This document shows, in pieces, positions 27,528 to 36,181 of a DNA stretch of 64,000 nt; within the stretch, counting starts at the first letter, position 1, and every line of letters starts with the position of its first letter. Both the position numbers and the translations under genes were made by a program. The notes beneath the pieces are model-generated. The model searched no databases. It was not told where the DNA came from and saw nothing but the letters and a program-made list of their open reading frames with translations. The DNA comes from Pleionea sp. CnH1-48 (GTDB taxonomy: Bacteria; Pseudomonadota; Gammaproteobacteria; Enterobacterales; Kangiellaceae): contig NZ_JAMXSB010000012.1 of the NCBI RefSeq assembly GCF_024124665.1, positions 144,695-208,694 on the forward strand, given 5' to 3'.

Positions 27528-28847
27528 CTAGCTTTCCATCATATAGACAACTTTATTCTTTCCTGACTGTTTCGCAGAATAGAGAGCTTCATCAGCCTTT
27601 TTGATAAACTCTTTGATATCGCATATTTCACCAAAAGACTCGCAGGAAGCAACACCCTGACTGACCGTAAGGCTCAAGTTTATGTTACTGAAAGTGTGCT
27701 GTTCTATGGCAACTCTTAAACGCTCAGCCATATCAAGAGCCCCTTGTTTTCCAAGGTGACTTAATACAATAGCGAACTCTTCTCCGCCATAACGAGCAAT
27801 GTAGTCCTCAGAAGACCGAATTGACTGCTTCAAAATTCTGGCTACTTCAACTAAACATTCGTCACCGATATCATGTCCATGATTGTCATTAACGCCCTTG
27901 AAATTATCGATATCTAGAATAATAAGAGAAAGCACCTTGTCTTGATGACTCTCATCTATCCAGGCAATATTTAGGAATTCATCAAAGGCACGTCGATTGG
28001 GGATCTTTGTGAGGAAATCCATTCGAGATTCTTTTTTGAGAGTTCGCGTTCGACTCTCAAGTTCTTTTTCTATTGTTAATGGTATTGACCGAATCTTTAC
28101 AATGGTCAGTATCAGCAATGCAAAACTCACCAGAGAAAGGAGGCTGAAAATTATATAGGCCTTCTCGGCCATATCTTGAACCTGACTCCCTTTAACTGAC
28201 AATGGGAAGCTGATATCTAACACCCCTCGAACATCTCCTACCTGCCAATCTTTTTTTGGGCTGTCCGGATGAGAGTTATGGCAATCAACACAGCTTTCTT
28301 CCATTATGATGGCCTGAGCGAAACGATACACCTTCATCCCATCAATGTGGTCCCAATCTGAGAAATTATCAGTGGGATTCGCCGTTAGATATTGAATTGC
28401 TGAAGCTTCAAATTGATCTTTAGGTCCACCAGTGAGTTGTCGATTAGCAAAAGGATAATTGCTAAACATACGAACAATCGTAGTGTCATATTTACTGGTT
28501 ATCTCATCACCGATTTCTATTGCGAAAGTAGCTGGGTTAGGTACTCGATCTGATAGATTTTTATGATCGGCCCCTACACTGAGAGCATCTGTTCGGTTGA
28601 CCTTCTGAATTACATTTTTACTGTAGAGAACTCGCGAAGTATTGAGTGTATCAGCAAGTACTTTTGCATTATTTTCTGCGATCTGCTCTATGGTTCTAAG
28701 GCTGAACTTATGGATGGCAAAGAGAGAAACGAAAGTCATCAAAGTAAATAATATCGATAACAGTAGAATCAGCTTTGCTTGTCTCATTGGAATCTCTAGC
28801 AGGTGGTTTACAAGAGGAGTGAATAACGGATTAAGACTCAACCTCAT
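27528..28847 (-). CDS. Diguanylate cyclase with haem-binding Tll0287-like sensor
   Basis: Up to 439 residues; the start may be M21 (28787), since M1 lacks a ribosome site. TM1 (27-45), a periplasmic Tll0287/DUF3365-type domain with a c-type haem motif CVDCH (186-190), TM2 (231-250), then a GGDEF domain with active site GGEEF (354-358). The product would be c-di-GMP. The autoinhibitory RxxD site is out of register (R344, D348), so product inhibition may be absent. The domain order suggests redox or gas control of c-di-GMP, perhaps acting on the MSHA pilus elsewhere in the window. Stand-alone gene. Confidence 0.9.
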   Translation of the reverse strand: MRLSLNPLFTPLVNHLLEIPMRQAKLILLLSILFTLMTFVSLFAIHKFSLRTIEQIAENNAKVLADTLNTSRVLYSKNVIQKVNRTDALSVGADHKNLSDRVPNPATFAIEIGDEITSKYDTTIVRMFSNYPFANRQLTGGPKDQFEASAIQYLTANPTDNFSDWDHIDGMKVYRFAQAIIMEESCVDCHNSHPDSPKKDWQVGDVRGVLDISFPLSVKGSQVQDMAEKAYIIFSLLSLVSFALLILTIVKIRSIPLTIEKELESRTRTLKKESRMDFLTKIPNRRAFDEFLNIAWIDESHQDKVLSLIILDIDNFKGVNDNHGHDIGDECLVEVARILKQSIRSSEDYIARYGGEEFAIVLSHLGKQGALDMAERLRVAIEQHTFSNINLSLTVSQGVASCESFGEICDIKEFIKKADEALYSAKQSGKNKVVYMMES

Positions 28848-28938
28848 TAAGGATAGAATAAGGAATGTAAGATATAAAGAAACGTGTCGTAAAGATGATG
28901 AAGGGCGGCTCCAACAAGCCCTTCACCAGATTGAGCGA

Positions 28939-29682
28939 TTAGCTGCCACAACCTCCACCACATCCAGACGAGCAGCCACTACCGCATCCATCTCCTCCGC
29001 CACCACCACTACCGCCTGAGCCGGGTGGACCTAAATGTTTAGATAACCATCGGATAACAATAAAAAGCACCCAAGCGATAGCAATCGCTTTTAGCCAGAA
29101 AAGTAAATCTTGATATCCCTCTCCACCTTCCACACTGCAAGCCGATAGTAAAAGAGCAAAAGGCAATATCAAAGTACCGGTAAATACCTTTGTTTTCGAA
29201 ACCAACCATGACTCGGCAGTATTGACTCGGACAAATCGTCCTGCATTTTTGAAACGAGAAGTCACATCAGGCCAAACATCTCGCGGCGCTGCGCCAAACT
29301 CTTTTTCATAATCGTCTAATGTGGCTTGATATTGCTGTTCAAACTTAGAGTCTTCCGCAGTTCCTCCTTCCGTAGGATTATGATGTATCGCTTTACCAAC
29401 AACCTCTTCACATAACTCATTCCAATAAGATTGAGTGTAACAAAGATGCAAATGCCAAACTTGATCGACAGCATCCGAAGGCGTTTGTGATCGTCCTGTT
29501 ACTGCCACTAAATAGATAAACTTCTTATATTCCAGAATTGCTTTTTCGCTAAATGATAAGGACCAATTATTTTCTCTAGCCAGTCTTCGTGCAAAAGATA
29601 ACTGAGCTTCTTGTGATCCAATCGAAAAGTCTTCCAATCGTTGCCATAGAGATACTTGTGACGGCATAACAATATCCTCCAT
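28939..29682 (-). CDS. Membrane protein with WHxH motif and Gly/Cys-rich tail
   Basis: 247 residues. The N-terminal half has SDAVDQVWHLHLCYTQSYW, a motif known from glycine-rich domain (DUF1399/TIGR04222-like) proteins. Two hydrophobic segments follow (about 168-185 and 200-217), then a tail made almost only of Gly, Ser and regularly spaced Cys (GCGSGCSSGCGGGCGS). The tail could bind metal or be modified. Function is unknown. The start has a GGAG-type site upstream. Alone between the diguanylate cyclase and the RND operon. Confidence 0.75.
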   Translation of the reverse strand: MEDIVMPSQVSLWQRLEDFSIGSQEAQLSFARRLARENNWSLSFSEKAILEYKKFIYLVAVTGRSQTPSDAVDQVWHLHLCYTQSYWNELCEEVVGKAIHHNPTEGGTAEDSKFEQQYQATLDDYEKEFGAAPRDVWPDVTSRFKNAGRFVRVNTAESWLVSKTKVFTGTLILPFALLLSACSVEGGEGYQDLLFWLKAIAIAWVLFIVIRWLSKHLGPPGSGGSGGGGGDGCGSGCSSGCGGGCGS

Positions 29683-30121
29683 TTAAACGTAAAATAAATC
29701 TTACTTTCTCGTTACGAAAGAAGCAGGAGATTTAATCATAATCCATTATCTAAATCTCACTAACGTTATTCAGGCTATGAGATAGCGAAACGTAAGTCAA
29801 GGCAAAGCCTTGTAAAAAGTTATAATGATTTACTTTATTATATCGTAAGGCCATATAAATAAGGGAATTTAACAGAAGCAAATACTTACTTAATATTTAA
29901 GAAAGATTGAAAAATGCTATTTTAATCCATTCCCTCTTTGAGTATCCTAATCTATACTCACTACTAATAGGTTAATAAAGTCGTCATAATATTCGACAAG
30001 ACGCAGGGATATTAAAACACGGTTTGAGAATGTTGGACGTAGCTTGATCAACTCATTAGTTCAATCAAAGGATGACTGATATTTTTCTATCTGCCTGAAT
30101 TGCTCTACGATAGGACGGTTT
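29683..30121. other. Divergent intergenic region
   Basis: 439 AT-rich bases between the Gly/Cys-tail gene (minus) and the RND adaptor gene (plus). It should hold both promoters. I see no clear consensus boxes, ORF or strong inverted repeat. Confidence 0.5.
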
Positions 30122-31312
30122 ATGCAAACAATCATTAGCGATAAAAAAAAACAAAGAACGACATTACTCTTTATAGCGCTATGTCTAAGTTCAACGTTAT
30201 TTGCTCAACAACCGGTCAATGTAGAAGAAGTCACTATGCAAGTGTCTTCACCTACTCATCGATTCTCCGGTACGCTACGAGCAGCCGCAACCTCTAACTT
30301 ATCAGCCAGCGATGCCAGTCGTCTGGAAGCTCTCTACGTTAACGAAGGAGAGAAAGTTAGAAAAAATCAAATCATTGCAAAACTGGACGACCGCAGACTG
30401 ACGGCTTCATATCAACAGCAAGATTCATCGGTAAAAAATTTACAGGCCATCGTCGCGCAACGTCAGGCAGAACTGAATAACGCACAAGCCGATTACGATG
30501 CCTTTGTTGTTTCGCAAAAAGGCAATGCTGTATCAAAACGAGAACTTAGAAATACTCAAACTCAGTTAGCTGCAGCAGAAGCTGCCTTGTTAGCAGCAAC
30601 ACACCAACTGCAAGCAGGAAAAAGTCTTTTACAGCACCTCAAAGTCCAACTGGAAGACACAGAAATAAAAGCACCCTATAACGGTATTATCACTCAACAA
30701 CTCGCATTTCCCGGCGAATGGGTACAACCTGGAGACACCATACTAACACTGGTTTCAAGTGACCAGATGGAAGCTTGGTTAGAAATACCAGAACGTCTGG
30801 CACACCACTTTATGGGTAACTCTATCGCCCCCATTACCGTCGATATTAATTCCCAACGCTTAACAGCTTCCCAAGCCCATGTCATTTCACAAGTCGCACA
30901 AGATTCGCGAACCTTCTTTTTAATTGCTCAACTGGATCAGTCTCCAGACACATTATTTTCGGGCATGTCGGTACATGGTTGGGTAGAACTGGGAGAAAAA
31001 ACAGAACACCTGATGGTTCACAAAGACGCCATCATAAAAAATCACAACGGCACCTTATTGTATAAAGTCATTCCTTCGACTGATCCTGAATCCAAAACGA
31101 TTTACATCACCCAGGCTATTCCTATTCAGGAGCTTTTTGTGAATGGCGACTATGTTGCAGTCAACTCACATAACCAGTTGCAAGAAGGCGATCAAATCGT
31201 TGTTGAAGGTAATCGCCGTCTCATGCCAGGCGCTCAGGTTCAAATTAACACACCACCAGATCAAAGCCATATTTCATTAAAATCGAAAAATAAAGAAGAC
31301 ATTGGAAGTTAA
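30122..31312 (+). CDS. RND efflux periplasmic adaptor (membrane fusion protein)
   Basis: 396 residues. Signal peptide ending near LFAQQ. Lipoyl/barrel-sandwich halves (LEALYVNEGEKVRKNQIIAKLD and IKAPYNGIITQQLAFPGEWV) flank an alpha-helical hairpin (about 95-175); beta-barrel and membrane-proximal domains follow. It bridges the inner-membrane pump encoded three bases downstream to an outer-membrane channel that is not in the window. No regulator sits alongside. Substrate unknown. Confidence 0.92.
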   Translation: MQTIISDKKKQRTTLLFIALCLSSTLFAQQPVNVEEVTMQVSSPTHRFSGTLRAAATSNLSASDASRLEALYVNEGEKVRKNQIIAKLDDRRLTASYQQQDSSVKNLQAIVAQRQAELNNAQADYDAFVVSQKGNAVSKRELRNTQTQLAAAEAALLAATHQLQAGKSLLQHLKVQLEDTEIKAPYNGIITQQLAFPGEWVQPGDTILTLVSSDQMEAWLEIPERLAHHFMGNSIAPITVDINSQRLTASQAHVISQVAQDSRTFFLIAQLDQSPDTLFSGMSVHGWVELGEKTEHLMVHKDAIIKNHNGTLLYKVIPSTDPESKTIYITQAIPIQELFVNGDYVAVNSHNQLQEGDQIVVEGNRRLMPGAQVQINTPPDQSHISLKSKNKEDIGS

Positions 31313-31315
31313 GTT

Positions 31316-34300
31316 ATGAAGCTCGTTGCCAGTGCTGTTAAATACCCTGTTACGGTTACCGTTGGCATTATTATTTCTATCATGACAGGCATACTTGCCT
31401 TCACCCGTGTTCCCGTACAGATGACACCTAATGTTGACTCCGTTGTGATCAGCATCAATACCTTTTGGGAGAATGCAACTCCCTTGCAAATAGAGTCCGA
31501 CATTATTACCGAGCAAGAACGTGTACTCGGTGATGTGGCTCGCTTGGTATCAATAACCAGCTCCAGTCAGGCAGGCAGTGGCAACCTGCGCCTTGAGTTT
31601 GAAAATGGCACCGATATCAATCATGCACTTCAGCAAGTGTTGCAAAAACTTGATGAAGTACCCAGTTATCCAGAAGGTGTGTTACAGCCAGTTGTTGAGC
31701 CTAATGATCCTGAGCGTGTTAATTATATTTCCTGGGTTGGACTGGCTTCCACGGATCCTTCATTTGATCCCACCAAGCTATATAACTTTATGGAACGACG
31801 TCTGCACCCTAGACTGGAACGAATAAAAGGAGTATCAAAGGTTCAAATATTTGGAGCCAGTGAACGGGAGTTACAAATACAGGTTGATGCCACAACCATG
31901 GCAAACTACGGTATCACCTATAGCGAGCTTGCTACTACACTAAGAGCGAATAACCAAACCTTCTCAGGTGGTCAACTTCCCGATGGCAAAAGCAACATAC
32001 GAGTGCGCACTGTTGGCCGTTTTCATGATATCGATACGCTGCGCAATATGGCGATTAAGCGCACTTCATCAGGCACCATCTACTTAAAAGATTTCGCCGA
32101 AATAAAACTCGCTTACAAAGAAAGAACGGACTGGGTGAGAGCTCGCAGTTTGCTCATGCCATTTTTCAGTTTTCAACTTCAATACGGCGCGAATGTGATA
32201 CAAACCATGGCCTCCATTGATGCCGAAATAGCCGAGCTAAATAAAGAAGGCGGGCTATTACATCAAAAGGCTCAGCAGCTGGGAATCGATGGCACTTTAG
32301 AACTGGTAAAAACCTATGACTCTTCTATCTATGTCAATAACGCTATTGATCTGGTAGAGAACAATATTGTCATCGGAGGCATTCTAGCAACGCTGACATT
32401 ACTGCTTTTTTTGCGTTCACTCAGCACTATCGGTGTTATCGCTATTGCAATACCAATTTCGGTAATAGCCTCTGTTGTGGTTCTGGTAGCACTCGGTCGT
32501 TCAATCAATATTGTTTCATTAGCAGGTATGGCATTTGCTGTCGGTATGGTAATAGATAATGCCATCGTAGTTATCGAAAATATCTATCGCCACCTTGAAA
32601 TGGGAAAGCCTTCTCTAAAAGCTGCGGTAGAAGGTACACAAGAAGTTTCTGGAGCCGTATTAGCGTCTACCATGACGACGCTGGTGGTTTTTGTTCCCGT
32701 ATTATTCATTCAAGATAGTGCAGGCCAATTATTCAAAGATATTGCCTTGGCCATCATGGCAGCGGTAGGGATCAGCTTTATTGTTTCGGTGATTGTTATG
32801 CCAACGGTTGCGGCCAAATTGTTAACCAAAAAACCTGCATCATCATCGCAACCCTGGTTATTTAAGCTTGAACAATTTATCAATCAACTGCCACAAAAAG
32901 TGTCTGCCATTGTTCAAAAACTGATTAAGACCGGAATAAGAAAAGCCACAGTAATAATTGTTTTTTTTACGGTCACCTTCAGCGGAATAGCCTGGCTTGC
33001 TCCCCCCATGGACTATTTACCTAAAGGGAACTTTAACGCAGCCATTGGTATTTTAATTCCACCACCCGGATATAATATTGACCAGCTTTACAATATTGGA
33101 CGGCGGATTGAACAAAAGTTAAAACCTGCATGGCAACAAAGTTCACAAAAATTTGCCGCAGAATCACAACTACCTCAACTCCCAGATTCCACACCATCAC
33201 CAATCATCATGGTGGATGGCAAAGCCGTTCCAGCACCGGCCATCGATCAGTACTTCCTGGTTGCCTGGAGTGGTCAAATGATTCAATTTGCCATGCCAAA
33301 AGATGATCGCCTAACCGTTGATTTGGTAGATTACCTTAATCAATCAGCCGCTCAGGCACAAATACCCGATGTCATCAGTTTTGCTTTTCAATTTCCTCTA
33401 TTTAACACAGGCGGTAGTACGGGTTCTGCCATCAGTATTAATCTAATGGGTGATGATCTCAATGTCGTCAATCAAAGTGCATCGGCTTTGATGTTTAAAT
33501 TAATGGAAGAATATTCACCTTATAGCGTGGTGCCAGATCCTGCCAATTTCTTGTTACCAACCCCCGAACTAAAACTGATCCCCGACGACGAACGTTTACA
33601 GATGATGAATATGAGTCGACAGGATTTAGGACTCGCCACTGCCGCCAATGGCGACGGTATCATTTTGGTCCGAGCTTTCGAACTGGATGGTATTTTGAAT
33701 GATGTAAAAGTACTGTCGAAAGATGCCATTAGTGCTAATCCGATTAATGCACTGATGCAATCCCCTTTAGCAACACCAAGCGGACGCGTTATTGATATTC
33801 AGAATGTCGCGGAGATATCACGACAACAAACTTCAGAAAAAATTCGTCACGTGGATCGCCTACGCGCCGTCACTTTGCAATTCACACCGCCACCGGGGCT
33901 TCCACTTGAACAGGCGATTGAGCATATCGACAGCCTTGAACAAGAACTACGTGCCAACCAAAGCATTAACAACAGCGTTGAAGTAAACCTCTCTGGCTCA
34001 GCGGGTAAGTTAAAAGATATTCAACGCGCTTTAATGGGAGATGGTAGTTTTGGTGGGACAATTTCCAGTTCTTTATTTTTAGCGTTAGCAATCATTTATC
34101 TGGTAATGGTGGTGTTGTTTCAAAACTGGTTTTATCCCATGGTTATTATGGTAACCGTACCGCTAGCAACCTTTGGGGGCTTCGCCGGATTATCCTGGGT
34201 GCATGCCGCCAGCGTCGCGGATCGTTATCAACCGATACAGAATCTGGATGTTCTGACCATACTGGGCTTTGTTATTCTTGCTGGTGTAGTAGTTAACAAT

Positions 34301-34639
34301 GCCATCCTGATTGTTCATCAAGCCATTAATTTTTTAAAAATGCCAGAGCGCCACCTGACACCGGATCAAGCGGTGATTGAGTCGGTAAAAAGTCGTGTAC
34401 GCCCGATCCTTATGAGCACCTTAACTTCCATCGGCGGTATGTTGCCACTGGTGCTAATGCCAGGGGCTGGTTCTGAACTTTATCGAGGATTAGGCGCTGT
34501 TGTGGTGGGAGGCTTATTGGTTGCCACGGTATTTACTTTGTTTCTGGTTCCGGTATTACTGAGTGTCATTTTTTCTTTTACCGAAAAACAATCGGCTCAG
34601 GCAACTTCAAGCTTACCAGAAGAAGCACCCGCTCAATGA
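31316..34639 (+). CDS. RND multidrug-type efflux pump
   Basis: 1107-residue AcrB-family proton-driven exporter with twelve predicted membrane segments and two large periplasmic loops. The TM4 proton-relay motif reads GMVIDNAIVVIENIYRH, with Asp then Asn where AcrB has two Asp, a variant common in several RND subfamilies. The second half repeats the topology (LGFVILAGVVVNNAILIVHQ). It is close to AcrB length plus a modest insertion. It pairs with the adaptor upstream, and converges with rsmJ seven bases beyond its stop. Confidence 0.93.
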   Translation: MKLVASAVKYPVTVTVGIIISIMTGILAFTRVPVQMTPNVDSVVISINTFWENATPLQIESDIITEQERVLGDVARLVSITSSSQAGSGNLRLEFENGTDINHALQQVLQKLDEVPSYPEGVLQPVVEPNDPERVNYISWVGLASTDPSFDPTKLYNFMERRLHPRLERIKGVSKVQIFGASERELQIQVDATTMANYGITYSELATTLRANNQTFSGGQLPDGKSNIRVRTVGRFHDIDTLRNMAIKRTSSGTIYLKDFAEIKLAYKERTDWVRARSLLMPFFSFQLQYGANVIQTMASIDAEIAELNKEGGLLHQKAQQLGIDGTLELVKTYDSSIYVNNAIDLVENNIVIGGILATLTLLLFLRSLSTIGVIAIAIPISVIASVVVLVALGRSINIVSLAGMAFAVGMVIDNAIVVIENIYRHLEMGKPSLKAAVEGTQEVSGAVLASTMTTLVVFVPVLFIQDSAGQLFKDIALAIMAAVGISFIVSVIVMPTVAAKLLTKKPASSSQPWLFKLEQFINQLPQKVSAIVQKLIKTGIRKATVIIVFFTVTFSGIAWLAPPMDYLPKGNFNAAIGILIPPPGYNIDQLYNIGRRIEQKLKPAWQQSSQKFAAESQLPQLPDSTPSPIIMVDGKAVPAPAIDQYFLVAWSGQMIQFAMPKDDRLTVDLVDYLNQSAAQAQIPDVISFAFQFPLFNTGGSTGSAISINLMGDDLNVVNQSASALMFKLMEEYSPYSVVPDPANFLLPTPELKLIPDDERLQMMNMSRQDLGLATAANGDGIILVRAFELDGILNDVKVLSKDAISANPINALMQSPLATPSGRVIDIQNVAEISRQQTSEKIRHVDRLRAVTLQFTPPPGLPLEQAIEHIDSLEQELRANQSINNSVEVNLSGSAGKLKDIQRALMGDGSFGGTISSSLFLALAIIYLVMVVLFQNWFYPMVIMVTVPLATFGGFAGLSWVHAASVADRYQPIQNLDVLTILGFVILAGVVVNNAILIVHQAINFLKMPERHLTPDQAVIESVKSRVRPILMSTLTSIGGMLPLVLMPGAGSELYRGLGAVVVGGLLVATVFTLFLVPVLLSVIFSFTEKQSAQATSSLPEEAPAQ

Positions 34640-34646
34640 ATCCAGT

Positions 34647-35399
34647 TTATTCGGAAAGATAAACATCAAACCGATGCTTTTTACTTTCAATTTGATAAGA
34701 GGGTTTTTCGTCGCCAACAAAAGGGGCATAGCCTGGACGTTTGACGACGACTCTTTTACTTGCGCAGTGCCTAGCAGCCGATAGCAAGGCACTGTCATCC
34801 AGATCTTCTCCTGCCAGCTGTTTAAAGATGCGCATTTCTTTTTTTACTAATGCACTTTTTTGTCGCGCTGGAAACATAGGATCCATATAGACAACATCAG
34901 GAGCCACTAACGAATCATCTGCCAAATAATCAATGCTGTTAGCGAAAGAAAGTTTAAGTTGATCTTGAGCTAAGAAATTATCTTGGCTGGCATAGAGCCT
35001 TTCTAGCGCATTGTTTAACAACGCAAAGATTGGAGCAGAGCGTTCAACCGCTGTTACCTGACAACCAAGAGCTGCCAGAAGCAAAGATTCACGCCCCATA
35101 CCTGCAGTGGCATCAATCACTGTAGGGGAGGCGTTGTGCTTCAGTCCAATGGCTTTTGCCAAAGGTTCCCTGCGTCCGCCACCATGCTTACGACGGTAAG
35201 TCATGGCACCGGATAACAGATCGAAAACCAGCTGAGATGGCTTATTGTCTAACTGACAGTGTAGGCTTAGCACCCCATCAGCAAGTCGCAACTGCCACTC
35301 CTGCTCATTAACCACTGATTCTTCAACCATGGGGAGATTGAGCTTTTGACTGATGGACTCTAGCTTGGGGTCGGAGTAAAAACTGAGCTTAATTGACAT
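34647..35399 (-). CDS. rsmJ: 16S rRNA m2G1516 methyltransferase RsmJ
   Basis: 250 residues, the usual length. SAM-binding motif I VIDATAGMGRESLLLAALG and the acidic end of strand 2 (VTAVERS), then the catalytic-type motif VVYMDPMFP. GGGRREPLAKAIGLK before motif I is characteristic of RsmJ (formerly YhiQ). It methylates N2 of G1516 in 16S rRNA. Monocistronic or coupled with the lipoprotein gene 24 bases upstream on the same strand. Confidence 0.94.
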   Translation of the reverse strand: MSIKLSFYSDPKLESISQKLNLPMVEESVVNEQEWQLRLADGVLSLHCQLDNKPSQLVFDLLSGAMTYRRKHGGGRREPLAKAIGLKHNASPTVIDATAGMGRESLLLAALGCQVTAVERSAPIFALLNNALERLYASQDNFLAQDQLKLSFANSIDYLADDSLVAPDVVYMDPMFPARQKSALVKKEMRIFKQLAGEDLDDSALLSAARHCASKRVVVKRPGYAPFVGDEKPSYQIESKKHRFDVYLSE

Positions 35400-35423
35400 C
35401 TTTTACTTCCTGTCCATTTAAGA

Positions 35424-35969
35424 TCAATAGTTAACCCCTTTGAGCAAATCCACAATATCCATCAGGTCCAGTCGTCGTTGTAAGGAGCGACGATTATCAC
35501 GTAGGTCCTCAATTTCATCGCGAATTTCATCCCGTGCATGATCAGCAAGCTCTTTGCTTTCCAGTCGCTGACGCAAGTCGTAAACACGCTCTTCAATACG
35601 ACTGATCTCTTGCTCAACTTCCCAATACTCACGACCCAGACGATAGTTGCGACGGAACTCACCAGCCGTCGGCCCATGACAGACATCGTAATAGGTGTGT
35701 CCATTGCGACCTAACCAGGCACCGTGCAAAGGTTCACAGTAGGTACGCAATCCCTCTTCACGGCCACGGCGATAAGTCGTTCCGTCTAAACGAATACCAT
35801 GCTCAGAGCAGGCTTCCTGATGAGAACTCAATCGCGATAAAGGCTGCCCATTTTGACCATCCTGCAATCCGATCCCATACCAGTCTCTGGCCTGACAATC
35901 GGATTTACTCAAGGTAGCACAGCCGCTAAGGCCCAAACACGTAATTAGAACAATAAATAACCGGTTCAT
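35424..35969 (-). CDS. DUF2799 lipoprotein
   Basis: 181 residues. Lipobox LSGC with Cys17. The mature part contains the DUF2799 pattern (DCQARDWYGIGLQDGQNG, then HQEACSEHGI and YRRGREEGLRTYC), followed by a charged coiled coil (about 118-170). A periplasmic or outer-membrane-anchored lipoprotein of unknown function, common in gammaproteobacteria. The regular Cys residues suggest disulfides. Same strand as rsmJ, 24 bases apart. Confidence 0.88.
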   Translation of the reverse strand: MNRLFIVLITCLGLSGCATLSKSDCQARDWYGIGLQDGQNGQPLSRLSSHQEACSEHGIRLDGTTYRRGREEGLRTYCEPLHGAWLGRNGHTYYDVCHGPTAGEFRRNYRLGREYWEVEQEISRIEERVYDLRQRLESKELADHARDEIRDEIEDLRDNRRSLQRRLDLMDIVDLLKGVNY

Positions 35970-36049
35970 TTTTCTACAGTTTTCCCACTAAGTGAATAAA
36001 TGACACATAGAAACCATTATCTATGACCGTGAATATTTGCGCAAAAAAA

Positions 36050-36079
36050 TTGACAGACCAACTGGTCTGTTCATATAAT
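36050..36079 (+). promoter_or_regulatory. Promoter with embedded TetR-type operator
   Basis: Consensus -35 TTGACA (36050-36055) and -10 TATAAT (36074-36079) are separated by 18 bases. The spacer and the -35 end hold the palindrome ACAGACCA-AC-TGGTCTGT (36053-36070), perfect except for the two central bases. Symmetric GACCA/TGGTC sites are typical TetR/AcrR operators, and a TetR gene ends the operon downstream, so autoregulated repression is the likely logic. Confidence 0.82.
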
Positions 36080-36181
36080 TCTTGTGGTTTTTCAGGGCTC
36101 GCTAGCCCTTAATTGTAAAGGTTTTCACTTCCTCAGCGATCAGACCTTCTGGTTTGGTCGCTATTTTCAGGAGATAATTTG

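Noticed and set aside
31316..34639. Inactive RND pump because Asp-Asp is Asp-Asn in TM4
   Set aside because: The ASN-containing form is common among active RND exporters, so it is not evidence for loss of function.
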